Source: Leguminivora glycinivorella
Lineage: Eukaryota; Arthropoda; Insecta; Lepidoptera; Tortricidae
DNA length: 64,000 bases
Reading direction: 5' to 3'
Assembly: GCF_023078275.1 (NCBI RefSeq)
Contig: NC_062991.1
Span: 1,550,001-1,614,000 of the forward strand
Position 1 is the stretch's first letter. Every line of letters starts with the position of its first letter. Under the pieces are notes generated by a model. The model searched no databases, was not told where the DNA came from, and worked only from the letters and a program-made list of their open reading frames with translations. Position numbers and translations under genes: made by a program. This document shows, piece after piece, positions 1-10,149 of the stretch.

Positions 1-1117
1 CGCTAGCTTTCTATCTGGGCGGAGCATTTCAGTTGTCATCGACGGTCAATGCTCGGACCTCCGGCCCATTAACGCTGGTGTACCCCAAGGATCTGTCCTA
101 TCGCCGACCCTATTCATCCTTCATATCAATGATATGCTACTAGCTAGCAATATCCATTGTTATGCGGATGACAGCACTGGTGATAGCCAATACACAGGTC
201 GTGCAAATGCCTCTCGTGAGCAGGTTTCGGAATGCAGAATGCAACTTGTGTCTGAAATCGAGGCCTCTCTTCAGCAGGTATCCGAGTGGGGTAAACGTAA
301 CCTCGTTGAGTTTAACCCCAGTAAGACACAAGTTTGCGCGTTTTCCGCAAAGAAAACCCCATTCGACATAGCGCCTAAATTCCAGAACATTCCTCTTACT
401 ATCTCTAAGAGTATCGGGATACTCGGTGTCGACATTACGAAGGAGGTCCAGTTTCGGGGTCATTTGGAACTCAAGGCCAAACTGGCCTCTAAGAAGCTCG
501 GGGTGCTCAACAGAGCGAAACAGTGCTTCACATCGGGTCACCGGCTTTTGCTATACAAAGCACAGGTTCGACCGCATATGGAGTACTGTTCTCATCTCTG
601 GTCTGGAGCACCGAAATACCAACTTCTTCCACTTGACTCTATCCAACGTCGGGCAATTCGTATTGTTGGCGATCTCGATCTCACAGCCGGTTTAGATCCT
701 CTTAGCCTTCGGAGAGATGTTGGCTCTCTGTGCTTGTTCTACCGTCTGTACAACGGGGAATGTTCTGATGAACTCTTTGACTTGGTGCCACCGTCGCGCT
801 TTTATCACCGCACCTCCCGCCAAAGAAACAAATTTCATCCTCACTTTCTCGACACGTGGCAAACCAAGAACAAACGGGCCTCCCGCTCGTTTTTGCCCAG
901 AACGTGTAAGTTGTGGAATGAGCTACCTTCTGAGGTGTTTCCCTTGCGCTATGACATGGGGTTCTTCAAGAAGCAGGTATTTAGGGTTCTCAAAGGTCGG
1001 CAACGCATAAGTGGCTCCCCTGATGTTGCTTATGTCCATGGGCGGCGATGACTGCTTACCATCAGGCGGCTCGTCTGCTCGTTTGCTGCCTATTTCATAA
1101 AAAAAAAAAAAAAAAAA
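1..1117 (+). mobile_element. CR1-type LINE, 3' end with poly(A) tail
   Basis: This is the element containing the reverse transcriptase above. After the stop comes a short 3' UTR with CATCAGGCGGCTCGTCTGC, a 3' end I recognise from lepidopteran LINEs, then 19 A residues at 1099-1117. The 5' part lies outside the window, so full length and target duplication cannot be judged. Confidence 0.85.
2..1051 (+). CDS. LINE reverse transcriptase, C-terminal part (5' end outside window)
   Basis: The frame is open from base 2 and stops at 1049-1051, so the gene begins before the window. The visible part starts just before the reverse transcriptase motif GVPQGSVLSPTLF, followed by the catalytic box YADDST. 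The C-terminal region has the pattern typical of insect CR1-type LINEs: QVRPHMEYCSHLWSGAP, a YNGECSDELF segment and SFLPRTCKLWNELP near the end. It copies element RNA into DNA at a nicked chromosomal site. There are no internal stops. The stop is followed by about 50 bases of 3' UTR and a poly(A) run. The clade (CR1 rather than Jockey) is my judgement from motif style; non-LTR reverse transcriptase is secure. Confidence 0.9.
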   Translation, partial: ASFLSGRSISVVIDGQCSDLRPINAGVPQGSVLSPTLFILHINDMLLASNIHCYADDSTGDSQYTGRANASREQVSECRMQLVSEIEASLQQVSEWGKRNLVEFNPSKTQVCAFSAKKTPFDIAPKFQNIPLTISKSIGILGVDITKEVQFRGHLELKAKLASKKLGVLNRAKQCFTSGHRLLLYKAQVRPHMEYCSHLWSGAPKYQLLPLDSIQRRAIRIVGDLDLTAGLDPLSLRRDVGSLCLFYRLYNGECSDELFDLVPPSRFYHRTSRQRNKFHPHFLDTWQTKNKRASRSFLPRTCKLWNELPSEVFPLRYDMGFFKKQVFRVLKGRQRISGSPDVAYVHGRR

Positions 1118-3107
1118 GTTGTTCTGAAGGAGGAGCCGAATACCATACATCATACACTCAATCATATTTTGGCTCTTTCCGACAGAATGACAAAATTGTG
1201 GTGTCACGCATTTAATTGCTTCTTTGATCCTATTATTTGTGACGAGATAGTGAACCACAATAAAAAACTATACACACACACACCCATGTATTTTGTCTCA
1301 CAAACATAATACATGGTCACACACACTCAATACACACCACACTACACTTACACACACAGCTGACACACCACACGTTTAGTCCATTTGCATACACACACTT
1401 AGGTACACTCGGAAGAAGGTCGGTGGCTGAGACTAGCTCCTGCCGCACCGGGCGCGAGAATCTGACTTAATGACTTTGGCCTGAAGTATCTGACGTGTCA
1501 GTGCTTCAGAAGTCCGAAGCCTCTACACCGCACATTAGGTACACACCCAAGGCCTGAGTTGTTTGTCTATCTGCAATATATCGCTCTGTGGGTTCTGGGA
1601 TGTAATCGCTCGATTATACGGACCTTCGGCATCTGCGTCGATTAGTGGAAGTCACAGAGAACCTCCTATAGAGTAGCAATAATGTATATTTTGTTCGCGA
1701 TACGAGTCACCAGTGTTTGGGGTGCGAGGAACGGGCGGGGAATGTGTTAAGCGCGCTGTGATTGGCCGTTTCAAGGACGGCGGGCAGTCGCGCCAGATGA
1801 AAAGAGACAGAAGTATGACTGTCCCTCTACTGACGCGTAAGTGGCCAATGTAAGTTGACCTATGCCGGCTCTGAATAAATTATAAATATGACTTATTTGT
1901 GGAATGTAATGCCGTCTGTTTTTAAATTTGAGCTTCTTGTTACCTTTCCACACCATTTCACACTACAGGTGGACATCTTTAAGGCATCAAAATACCCTTT
2001 TCCAATTTTTTAGTGCGAAAAACACGCGCTGCTTTCGGGTCTGTTACTTGGTCGTTACTGATCGGGCACGGCGAGCGCCCGCGCTTATATCAGTGCAAAT
2101 ACTAGGAAGGCTGGCGACCGCGAGTCGTCTTGTAATGGATGTCTATAGGGGTTGGTCTGTGGTGGAAGTAGAGCGACAATGCAGTCCAATTTAAGGGATC
2201 CTCAGTACAGTGAATGTTGTAGAATATAAATGATATTCAGAGCACCTTTGGACAAATTCACCAACTCACTAACTTTGTCACAAATACGCGGCTGCATGTC
2301 GAGTTAGGGAAAAGCGTAAATATCGCAGCGCGTAGATAGCATGGCGTAGTTTATAAATGCATTGTGCGTAATTGTATTTTTGAGAATGTCAGGAAAGTGA
2401 AGAATGTTGAAGAATGAATATCTAGGTGCGAAGGTTTGAATTGGCGTCACGAAGGATTTGTCGGACGCGTAGACGGGCATGTTCCATTCTCAACGTCACG
2501 CGAGGCAGGGGTGTAGGCGAGCAGGGAGCCCCTTTTCATTCCAAAACAAAGTAATAACTTAGGTTCCCCTTTATAGACCTATGGTCTTATATCACAAGGT
2601 CCCTTTGTGGTCGGGTTTTATTTTAGGTTGTTGTTTGTCTGCTGTACGATGGAGTCTATGGATATTTATTTAAGTTAGAAAAGTACTTAGTTGTTTAATT
2701 GTAATATAATTATATAATGTATTTGTAAAATCAGGTAATTAAGTCAATTCATTAATTTTATTCTTAGTTTTAAGCCCCATGCTGTTTTCGGGTGAGTTGC
2801 ATGTTCATTTATGTAGTTAGTGTTTTTTTTTTCATAATTTTGTCTGCGGGAATTTTATTGTGTTTTCATTGTTTCATTTTATACGTACAATTTTATAAGC
2901 ACGGTAACGAAATTTATTTGTAATTCTAACGATATATTATCACAACGTAGAGGGTTCTACATTTTAATCTAGACGATCACAAATATATAAGCCAATAGTT
3001 AAATAAATTATTTCTTAAAAGCCGTAGGGTAATTGTGTTTACACTACTCTTAAATGATTTAAATCCAAACATTGCAAAACAGCCCTTTTTACATCTCAGC
3101 AGAAATC
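1118..3107. other. No gene seen; AC-rich then AT-rich intergenic DNA
   Basis: About 2 kb with no supportable coding region. Bases 1268-1395 are rich in CA dinucleotides (several ACACAC runs). Bases 1430-2200 are more GC-balanced, with only short random frames. From 2560 to 3107 the sequence becomes AT-rich. I see no repeat family here that recurs elsewhere in the window. Confidence 0.6.
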
Positions 3108-3368
3108 ATAAATAAATAATAAATAAATATTATAGGACATTCTTACACAGATTGACTGAGGCCCACGGTAAGCTCAAGAAGGCTTGTGTTGTGGGTACTC
3201 AGACAACGATATATATAATATATAAATACTTATATATATAGAAAACATCCATGACTCAGGAACAAATATCTGTGCTCATCACACAAATAAATGCCCTTAC
3301 CGGGATTCGAACCCGGGACCGCGGCGTAGCAGGCAGGGTCACTACCGATTGCGCCAGACCGGTCGTCA
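3108..3368 (-). mobile_element. tRNA-derived SINE
   Basis: Read on the minus strand it begins GACCGGTCTGGCGCAATCGG (A-box-like) and has the B-box GGTTCGAATCCC. A body with CATTTATTTGTGTGATGAGC and a 3' part rich in ATAAATA follow. An AAATAAAT-type repeat flanks both sides. Other copies lie near 7.9-8.4, 49.7-49.9, 52.7-53.2 and 60.4-61.65 kb. It is a SINE and not a tRNA gene: the tRNA-like head runs into a shared non-tRNA body. Confidence 0.85.
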
Positions 3369-3458
3369 AATAAATAATTATATATAATTGCAAACGGGAC
3401 TTGATCGCGTAATACTAAGTTTTAAACACTAACTTCCGACGTTTCAAGATCGGCAGTT

Positions 3459-3605
3459 AGGTCTGATTTAGACGGCGTGCGAACTCGCCTGCGATTTTAG
3501 TTACATTGCGGGCTTTTGAGGTCACATACAATTTTGCACAGCCATCAAATACCGCAATGTAATAAAACTCGTATGCGAGACCTCGTACCGTCTAAATGGG
3601 CCCTT
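3459..3605. mobile_element. MITE, family with TTTAGACGG ends
   Basis: An inverted-repeat element of about 147 bp. The left end reads GATTTAGACGGCGTGCGAAC and the right end, inverted, reads GGGCCCATTTAGACGGTACG. Further copies at 22306-22447 and 59251-59396 share both ends and an inner ACATTGCG motif. No coding capacity. Confidence 0.75.
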
Positions 3606-4207
3606 AGTGTTTAAAACATAGTAATACGCGATTAAGTCCCATTCGTAATTTTAAATATGTGTAACAATCGTGAAAGTTTAAATAAGTGTTTTTCAGAGAT
3701 CCTCTCGCATCTATCCCCCAGCATCTACGGTCCTCATGGCACATCCGAAACACGCATGCGCCCAGGACCAACCCTAGTCCTTTGTCCATACCCTCCCCGC
3801 TCGTCGGCTACACCGCTCCGTTTACCACGTCGGGCTACACCGCAAAAACGTGAGTACGAATTTTCTAATAGTTTATTGCACCTTATTTTTATGTCTATAA
3901 GGTTTGAGTAGTTACTTTGAAGGAAATTCTTAGGACGCGTTTTATTAGAAATGGTCTTGTTGGGATTTGGACTGTGTTATGTTGAAGGTTAGGTTTATTA
4001 TCGTTTGGTGCGTTTGAGATGAATTCGGTCGTAGTATTTCGAGTATTTTGTGCGTAAATGCGTAAATTCTTGGCTACGGGGAATATTTGGAGTTTATAAA
4101 TGTAGGTTTATGGTTATGTTGGTAAATTATATGGAGAGATGTGTCTGTTGTCTGTACTAAGACGATTGTGATGAACAAGCATAGGTATTATTTTGGGGTG
4201 CGTATCG
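3606..4207. other. Single-copy segment with possible non-coding first exon
   Basis: Bases 3690-3851 are richer in C and CpG than their surroundings and end in a good splice donor, AAAAC followed by GTGAGT at 3852. An ATG inside opens only a short frame. This could be a 5' non-coding exon of the Gat gene, whose start-codon exon is preceded by an acceptor at 25415, but nothing in the sequence proves the link. The rest, 3860-4207, is AT-rich with no recognised feature. Confidence 0.25.
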
Positions 4208-4838
4208 ATCGATATAACTTTTTTGATATATTTTTAGTCGTTATAACGATCATTTGATATAATTATTGAATCATATAACAACAAATAATATACTAACAAA
4301 TTGTATAATTCTTATTTAATATAATTATCATTTTTTCGAATAACATTTATTATAACATACTTTGAGTATAATGCTTATTTCCGATAATAAATAAATTGTA
4401 TAACACAAATTCTTTCTAAAGCACAGTTAGAATAAAAAACAATAATTGTACAATAAATTAGATCCATCATTTACCAGAAAAGTAGATTAGGTTAGAACTG
4501 TGACCCTTAAACATATGTACTGGTATCAGAAAATTAGGTTAGGTTAGGTTAGAAACTATGATCCCTTCAAAAAAGAATAAAATTAATTAATGAAATGTTT
4601 TATACTGTTTGCTAGTTATATTATACCAGTCGTATATCAATAGATAGATATACCATATAACGGTTATTATAAATAAGTGTTATACGAAATAATGATTATA
4701 TACAAAATAAAAGTAGATATTTTGTGGTTATACCAAATGTTAATTATGTGAAATGAGTGATTATATCCTTTAAATATATACGAAATGTTGTTATATCAAA
4801 TGTTATTATACCAAAAAAAGTTATACCAATCATTACAC
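4208..4838. repeat. Diffuse TATAAC/ATATAAT-motif element with GGTTAGG core
   Basis: About 630 bp in which short motifs such as TATAAC, ATATAAT and TTATACC recur many times from both ends inward. The middle (4480-4560) carries AGGTTAGGTTAGGTTAG and AACTGTGACCC, almost the same core as the array at 23.58-23.96 kb. It has no coding capacity. The ends are not sharply defined and no target duplication was found. Confidence 0.55.
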
Positions 4839-4856
4839 ACCCATTATTTTGATGTT

Positions 4857-4912
4857 AGGGTTCCGTACCAAAAACGTCGACTCTGTCCGTCCGTCTGTCT
4901 GTCTGTCACATT
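4857..4912 (+). repeat. Fragment of the GGGTTCCGTA repeat family
   Basis: AGGGTTCCGTACC is followed by a (CCGT)n and (CTGT)n run. This is the short end of the family seen complete at 9490-10024 and 31493-32066. Confidence 0.5.
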
Positions 4913-4939
4913 ATTTTGAAGAAGTAGAGTCCGTCTAAA

Positions 4940-5079
4940 TATCGTTGGGCAGATAGAGTGGAAGCAGATCTCCGTGAACTCGGCGTTAACGAGGGCTGGC
5001 GAGAGGTCGCTCTGGACCGCGTAAAGTGGCGTGCTCTTGTGTTGGAGGCCAAGACTCACTTTGGGTCGTCGCGCCAACA

Positions 5080-5108
<29 letters not shown>
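4940..5108 (+). mobile_element. 5'-truncated non-LTR retroposon with 14-bp target duplication
   Basis: The plus strand encodes a C-terminal tail of a LINE protein (about 45 residues, including DLRELGVNEGWREVALDRVK) ending in TAAG repeats. The tail is (AAGT)n at 5080-5108. The insert is flanked by an exact 14-base direct repeat, AGAGTCCGTCTAAA, at 4926-4939 and 5109-5122. Truncation at the 5' end, a microsatellite tail and a target duplication are classic for target-primed insertion. It is probably RTE-like. Confidence 0.85.
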
Positions 5109-5110
<2 letters not shown>

Positions 5111-5449
5111 AGTCCGTCTAAACTATGCACCGATTATATGTCGAGATATTTTCATTGAGGATAACATTGTGACTCTTCGTCAGTCGAGTCGATTACCGTG
5201 CAGATTTACCTTGGTCTAACTCTGTTTCTATGCCCTTAATTTAATGTTACGCAAGACCATATATCTAGCGCGACTTCAAATACATTCAACAACACAGTTG
5301 TGAATACAAAGTGCCAAATATATATACACACCTTAATGTACAGGGAATAAAGTTCTGTATATATATTTTTGGCACTGTCTGAATTCACAACTGTAATGTT
5401 GACTGTACCTATGAATTCTTGCACAAAAACAATAGTTATTTGTTATACA

Positions 5450-5632
5450 AGGGGGCAAAGTTGTATTTTAACGCCGAGTGTGGAATTGAAAAACGAGCAA
5501 GTGAAAGGATTCTATAGTTGAACCACGAGCAAAGCGAGTGGTTCGAGAATAGAATCCTGAACTTGCGAGTTTTTTAACACACGAAAATAGAATACATTTG
5601 CACCCGAGTGTAACACACAACTTTTCCCCTCA
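5450..5632. mobile_element. Foldback MITE
   Basis: The two halves pair over most of their length: GAGCAAGTGAAAGGATTCTA on the left and TAGAATCCTGAACTTGCGAG on the right, meeting at GAGCAAAGCGAGTGG. The outer ends read GGGGGCAAAGTTGT and ACAACTTTTCCCC. No coding capacity. Confidence 0.7.
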
Positions 5633-5929
5633 CAAATAGCGAGGAAACTACAACGCAAAAACTGCGTTTATCACTGCTTCCAGTAGTTCAAAATATAAAT
5701 AATCATCTTTATTACTAGATTCAACTACTTTTATCAATTTTAAAACAGTTAATTTGACTTTATTCAAGGTCAAATTACTTTACCCACTAGTGGATAAAAT
5801 GAGCTTTTACCCGCTGATATTAAAGGACAAAACATGTGTTTCCGAGCTAGTGAGGGCAAAAAGTTATTACTAGGCCGCTTGCTAGTTAAACGATGAAGAT
5901 ACCCAATACGGAATTTTATACAAGATACG

Positions 5930-6052
5930 GGGCCTATTGCATAACAATTTACAACTTGTATTACAAGTGGAACTCTCTTTCTTATAAAATGAATTGGAGG
6001 GGGACTACCGCTTGTAATATGAGTTGTAAATTGTTATGCAATAGGCCCCAGG
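5930..6052. mobile_element. MITE with GGGGCCTATTGCATAACAAT ends
   Basis: About 123 bp. The left end GGGGCCTATTGCATAACAAT is mirrored by ATTGTTATGCAATAGGCCCC on the right. The inner parts also pair (CAACTTGTATTACAAG with CTTGTAATATGAGTTG). Confidence 0.8.
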
Positions 6053-6081
6053 TCGTAATCTCTTCAAGTAGTTCAGTTTTT

Positions 6082-6340
6082 AACCCCCGACGCAAAAACG
6101 ACGGGGTGTTATAAGTTTGACGTGTCTGTCTGTCTGTCTGTTTATCTGTCTGCATTGTGTGTGTCTTTCTGTGGCATCGTAGCTTTCGAACGGATGAATC
6201 GATTTGGATTTAGTTTTTTTTGTTTGAAAGCTGAGTTAGTCGGGAGTGTTCTTAGCTATGCTTCATGAAAATCGGTCCACTATGTCGCGGTCGGGGGTTT
6301 TTCAAAAGTTTAATTTTGTACACAATAGTAACCTAAGTAG
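6082..6340 (+). repeat. CCCCGACGCAAAAACGACGG repeat family
   Basis: Starts CCCCCGACGCAAAAACGACG, then TGTTATAAGTTTGACG, a (CTGT)n run, a GAACGGATGAATCG block and a CATGAAAATCGGTCC block. Related copies are at 46189-46708 (interrupted) and 54048-54260 (minus strand). I cannot assign the class; the inverted CCCCCGAC ends suggest a non-autonomous DNA element. Confidence 0.6.
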
Positions 6341-6745
6341 GTAGGTAAAAAAAAATGGGGAAACTGAAGGCTACGTTTAAATGAAAAACCTTTCGTCTTA
6401 ATCGTAACCAAGGATGATTTATATAGGATTTACAATCTTCATACTATGAATCGTACCTCCATTTTTTAGCGCCACCTATTAAATACTATCATAACTAAGT
6501 ACACTGATGTTGCCTAAAATTTTTTTTTAGCAAAATGTGTATTGACGTGATATCATGATATTAAAATAAAGGAATATGTCATTTGTTCTTATAAAAACTC
6601 GCAAAAATATTTGGGGAAAATATGATTTTGGCCACTTTGCAGACTGCGAAACAGCGCCGTCTAGTTTTAAGCCTAAAAGGCCCATACGTTTCAGGGGTAC
6701 GCTTTTTTGTATTTGTATGGGCTTTGTCAGTCACGAATATTGATT

Positions 6746-7210
6746 AGCCGCCTTTACACAGTCGCTCTATCGCGCGTTCCCGGAGCGTACAGGATAGCGC
6801 GCTGTTAAGCCTGTGCGCGAAATCGCACGCGATTGCGTGTTGTTGGTTTTTAAGTTTCACGTTCTTTCGCGCGTGATTGCGCGTCGAAGTTTTTGAGAAC
6901 GAAAAGAGCGTGCGTGTAAAAACTAATCGTGCCCGATACACTGGTTATTATTGTTCATTGTTATTAATAGTATCGATTTATAAAGAGCAAGTAATTCAAC
7001 CACTAATTATTTAGTCCACGAGCGTGTGTCTGCCATCTTGCGCGCGCGAATGAACGTACGTGTAAAGACAACCTCAACCACGCGATTGCGCGTCCGTTAG
7101 AGCGCACGCAATCGCGCGTTTTCCCTTCCCCTCCCGTCGTCTTTTCACGCGCATTCTTTCATACGCGATTGCGCAATCACGCGCGATAGAGCGTCTGTGT
7201 AAAGGCGGCT
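6746..7210. mobile_element. MITE rich in GCGCGATTGCG, inside the foldback loop
   Basis: 465 bp with inverted ends AGCCGCCTTTACACAG and CTGTGTAAAGGCGGCT, continuing into CGCTCTATCGCGCG and CGCGCGATAGAGCG. A possible 3-bp duplication ATT lies on both sides. The inside is packed with GCGCGATTGCGTG-like words. Confidence 0.8.
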
Positions 7211-7267
7211 ATTCTTTCTTGATTGTAACCCTTATTCTGATAAAACTGTAAATGAGTTGATCACCTA

Positions 7268-7499
7268 TTTCTTGTCTGTTATTGCCATGGTTACGGTCCC
7301 CTAAGTCACGCTGGTTTTATGCAAAATTATGCAACTGAAATTATGCAAGCATGCATGTAGTCCATGTTTGTAGGTGGCAATTAAGGAAAGGGCTTGTTAA
7401 CACCAGAAAAATGTGTGTTTGCATAGTTTAAGTAGCATATTTTTGCATAAAACAATCGTGACTCAGGAGACCGTAACCATGGCAATAACAGGCAAGAAA
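7268..7499. mobile_element. MITE with CCATGGTTACGGTC ends
   Basis: TTTCTTGTCTGTTATTGCCA runs into CCATGGTTACGGTC, and the right end mirrors this with GACCGTAACCATGGCAATAA. The inner TTTTATGCAAAATTATGC also pairs with ATATTTTTGCATAAAA. Confidence 0.75.
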
Positions 7500-7936
7500 A
7501 AGTTGATTAACCCAAATACTTAGGAGGCACCTATACACTTCGTGTGACACCTGTCGAACTTAAGCTTTGGGCATCAATCAAAGTTGTTTGGAATCTGAGT
7601 CAGCTGTCACTATTCCGTCCTTTGATGGATGGAACGGATGATGAATTTTTGTTAAAGTTTTGGAGGTTTGTTATTTTTTGTCCTCCAATATTGATTATTT
7701 ATTTATTTATTATGTAAAATGTAGGTCAGATATGAAGGGGACAGTTTTTACTCTGGATATTTGCCACGAGTCGAATTTTACGAAGACCACTTACATATTT
7801 TCGTAGATTTAGCGTTAAGCAAGGACGAGATATACCGAGGCTACAAAGCCCATACAAAAAGGGTGCCCCTCAAATGTATGGGTATTTTAGAAATAAAACT
7901 AGATGGCGCTGTTTCACAGCCTGGAAGTGGCAAAAT

Positions 7937-8388
7937 CATATTTTTTGACGACCGGTCTGGGTGCGTAGCCGAATGGCACAAACGCTCACGAAACGAAACG
8001 CTAGTAGATCTCTATCGCTCTTGCGTATTGGCGCGACAAAGCCAGACTACCTTTCGCGGCGTTTCGTTTTCGTTTGGCGCAGGAAAAATGCCATTCGGCT
8101 ACGGGACCTGGCCTAGTGGCGTGTAATGCCCCTGCCTGCTATGCCGCGGTTCGAATCCCGGTAAGAGCATTTATTTGTGTGATGAGCACAGATGTTCCCG
8201 TCCCGAGTCATGGATGTTTTCTATGTATATAGACGGACGGGACATCCATGTAGTATACAAGTATTTGTATATTATATATGTATATCGTTGTCTGAGTATC
8301 CACAACTGAACAGAAGCCTTGTTGAGCTTACCGTGGGACGAAGTCAATCTGTGTAATAATGTCCTGTAATTATTATTTGTTTCATCAT
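7937..8388 (+). mobile_element. tRNA-derived SINE, split by a MITE
   Basis: It begins GACGACCGGTCTGG, is interrupted, resumes with GCCGCGGTTCGAATCCCGG, and ends in the usual ATTATTTG tail. TCATATTT flanks the whole on both sides (before 7937 and after the tail), matching a target duplication in the right arm of the foldback element. Same family as the SINE at 3108-3368. Confidence 0.85.
7955..8112. mobile_element. MITE, GTAGCCGAATGGCA family, copy 1
   Basis: An inverted-repeat element of about 158 bp: CGTAGCCGAATGGCA at the left, TGCCATTCGGCTACG at the right, CGAAACGAAACGCTAG inside paired with GGCGTTTCGTTTTCG. It sits in the tRNA-like head of the SINE. Other copies: 19409-19576, 21963-22145 and 58593-58748. 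Confidence 0.8.
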
Positions 8389-8639
8389 ATTTCCCTCAAA
8401 TATTTTTTGAGTGTTTTTTTAAAGAAACATATTTCTTTATTTTAATATCATGATATCACGTCAATACACATTTTGAAATAAAGAAATTTGAAGGCATTAT
8501 CTATGTAGTTATGCTAGTATTTAATAGATGGCGCTAAGAATTGAGATACGATTTTTAGTATGAAGATTGACAATCCTATAAATCATCCTTGGCGTTAAGT
8601 AATGACTTTGCTATTAACATACCAACGAAAAGTTTGATT

Positions 8640-8955
8640 GACATTATCACAGAATTAGATTTAGATAGAAGAAACAAGTTCATCAATTTGTATGGCGACC
8701 GAGCGTGTCAGATTTTGTACTGAAGTTGTTCCTTGCCTGTGATTTTAAATGTTATGTCTCATGCCCTTCATTCATAATTTTTGTGTTTTTGTATTAGGCA
8801 TTTTTAATGTTTATTGTTGACTTTAACTTACAAAAATTGCCAACCGAAAGCTGCAAGCTGCGATTAAAGACGGACAACTCAGTGGATTTTACTGAGTTCA
8901 TTTGACACGCTAAGTACATACGTTTGCTTGATCTATCTATGGTATAATATGTCAT
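8640..8955. repeat. Dispersed repeat, inverted partner of 22893-23215
   Basis: Shares ACAAAAATT, AAGCTGCAAGCTGCG, GACGGACAACTCAGTGG and ATACGTTTGCTTGATCTATC with the later copy, which lies in the opposite orientation. A palindromic CTCAGTGGATTTTACTGAG is present. No coding capacity is evident and the class is unknown. Confidence 0.6.
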
Positions 8956-9489
8956 CTGTGGACCCGACTCTGTTTTTAAAACCATTCATGAAGTATGTGT
9001 TACATGAACGCAAAATCGGGTTGTTATTTAGTCGTAAAAACCGCAAAATATCACATTTCTTTTCAATCCCGTCCGGGAAATACGTTTTTCTGGCTCGATC
9101 GGAAATCTATTCATTGCCGACGGGGTGTCACCATTGATGGGGATTGACGGGACAATCAGGAGAGTAGGGTCAGAGACGACAGTTGCTATGTATTAAGTAT
9201 ACAGTGCGTAAACGTAATAAGGGCGATAAATGAAACCAGGCATGTAATTCAATATTGTTATCATTAATTAAGAGGTGTTTTTGAGTTACTTTTAATTTTC
9301 ACCCCATAATTAATTTTTGAAAAAAATTCCAGCAACAATGTACTGTAAACGTGGTTGCGATGACAATCAATGACAACTGTCAACGAGCGTTTAATGCGAG
9401 TGTGTTTGCATTACGTTGCGGGCCGAATTAATTTGTATGGATAAAAAAAATATTTAAATTTTAAGTAAAAGTTATCTAATTCCATTTAT
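8956..9489. other. No feature recognised
   Basis: Mixed-composition intergenic sequence. It holds one short open frame of 69 codons at 8928-9137 without recognisable motifs, and is otherwise AT-rich. Confidence 0.5.
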
Positions 9490-10024
9490 AGGGTTCCGTA
9501 GTCAACAAGGAACCCTTATAGTTTCGCCATGTCTGTCTGTCCGTCCGTCCGTCCGCGGATAATCTCAGTAACCGTTAGCACTAGAAAGCTGAAATTTGGT
9601 ACCAATATGTATATCAATCACGCCAACAAAGTGCAAAAATAAAAAATGGAAAAACATGTTTTATTAGGGTAGCCCCCCTACATGTAAAGTGGGGGCTGAT
9701 ATTTTTTTTTATTCCAACCCAAACATGTGATATATTGTTGGATAGGTATTTAAAAATGAACAAGGGTTTACTAAGATCGTTTTTTGATAATATTGATATT
9801 TTCGGAAATAATCGCTCCTAAAGGAAAAAAAAGGGCGTCCCCCCCCCCTTTAACTTTTGAACCATAATTTTAAAAAATATGAAAAAAATCACAAAAGTAG
9901 AACTTTATAAAGACTTTCTAGGAAAATTGTTTTGAACTTGATAGGTTTAGTAGTTTTTGAGAAAAATACGGAAAACTACGGAACCCTACACTGAGCGTGG
10001 CCCGACACGCTCTTGGCCGGTTTT
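9490..10024 (+). repeat. GGGTTCCGTAG repeat, complete copy
   Basis: Begins AGGGTTCCGTAGTCAACAAG, passes a (CCGT)n run and a GATAATCTCAGTAACCGTTA block, and ends GTGGCCCGACACGCTC and TTGGCCGG. An inverted copy with the same block order is at 31493-32066. Repeats of this design are very common in moth genomes; the class is unresolved. Confidence 0.7.
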
Positions 10025-10149
10025 TTATGTCCTATACTCACCACCGTTAAGAGGTTCGCCCGTATTAGGTTTACACCCTGTATACATAATTATATACATC
10101 AGTGTCTAAAGCTAATACGGGCAAAACTCTTAACGGTGGTGAGTATAAG

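Larger units (their letters stand above)
6408..8595. mobile_element. 2.2-kb foldback element, itself host to later insertions
   Basis: The left arm (about 6408-6730) and right arm (about 7840-7937 plus 8389-8595) are inverted copies. CCAAGGATGATTTATA pairs with the segment ending at 8595, TGATATCATGATATTAA recurs in both, and CGAAACAGCGCC pairs with GGCGCTGTTTCAC. The right arm is split by a SINE with an 8-bp target duplication. The loop holds two further MITEs. A frame of 121 codons at 7761-8126 is only a chance run across three element boundaries. Confidence 0.75.

Noticed and set aside
3297..3368. tRNA gene on the minus strand
   Set aside because: The tRNA-like head continues into the same non-tRNA body at several loci, which marks it as a SINE.
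7761..8126. 121-codon open frame as a gene
   Set aside because: It runs across a foldback arm, a SINE head and a MITE, each of which recurs independently elsewhere.
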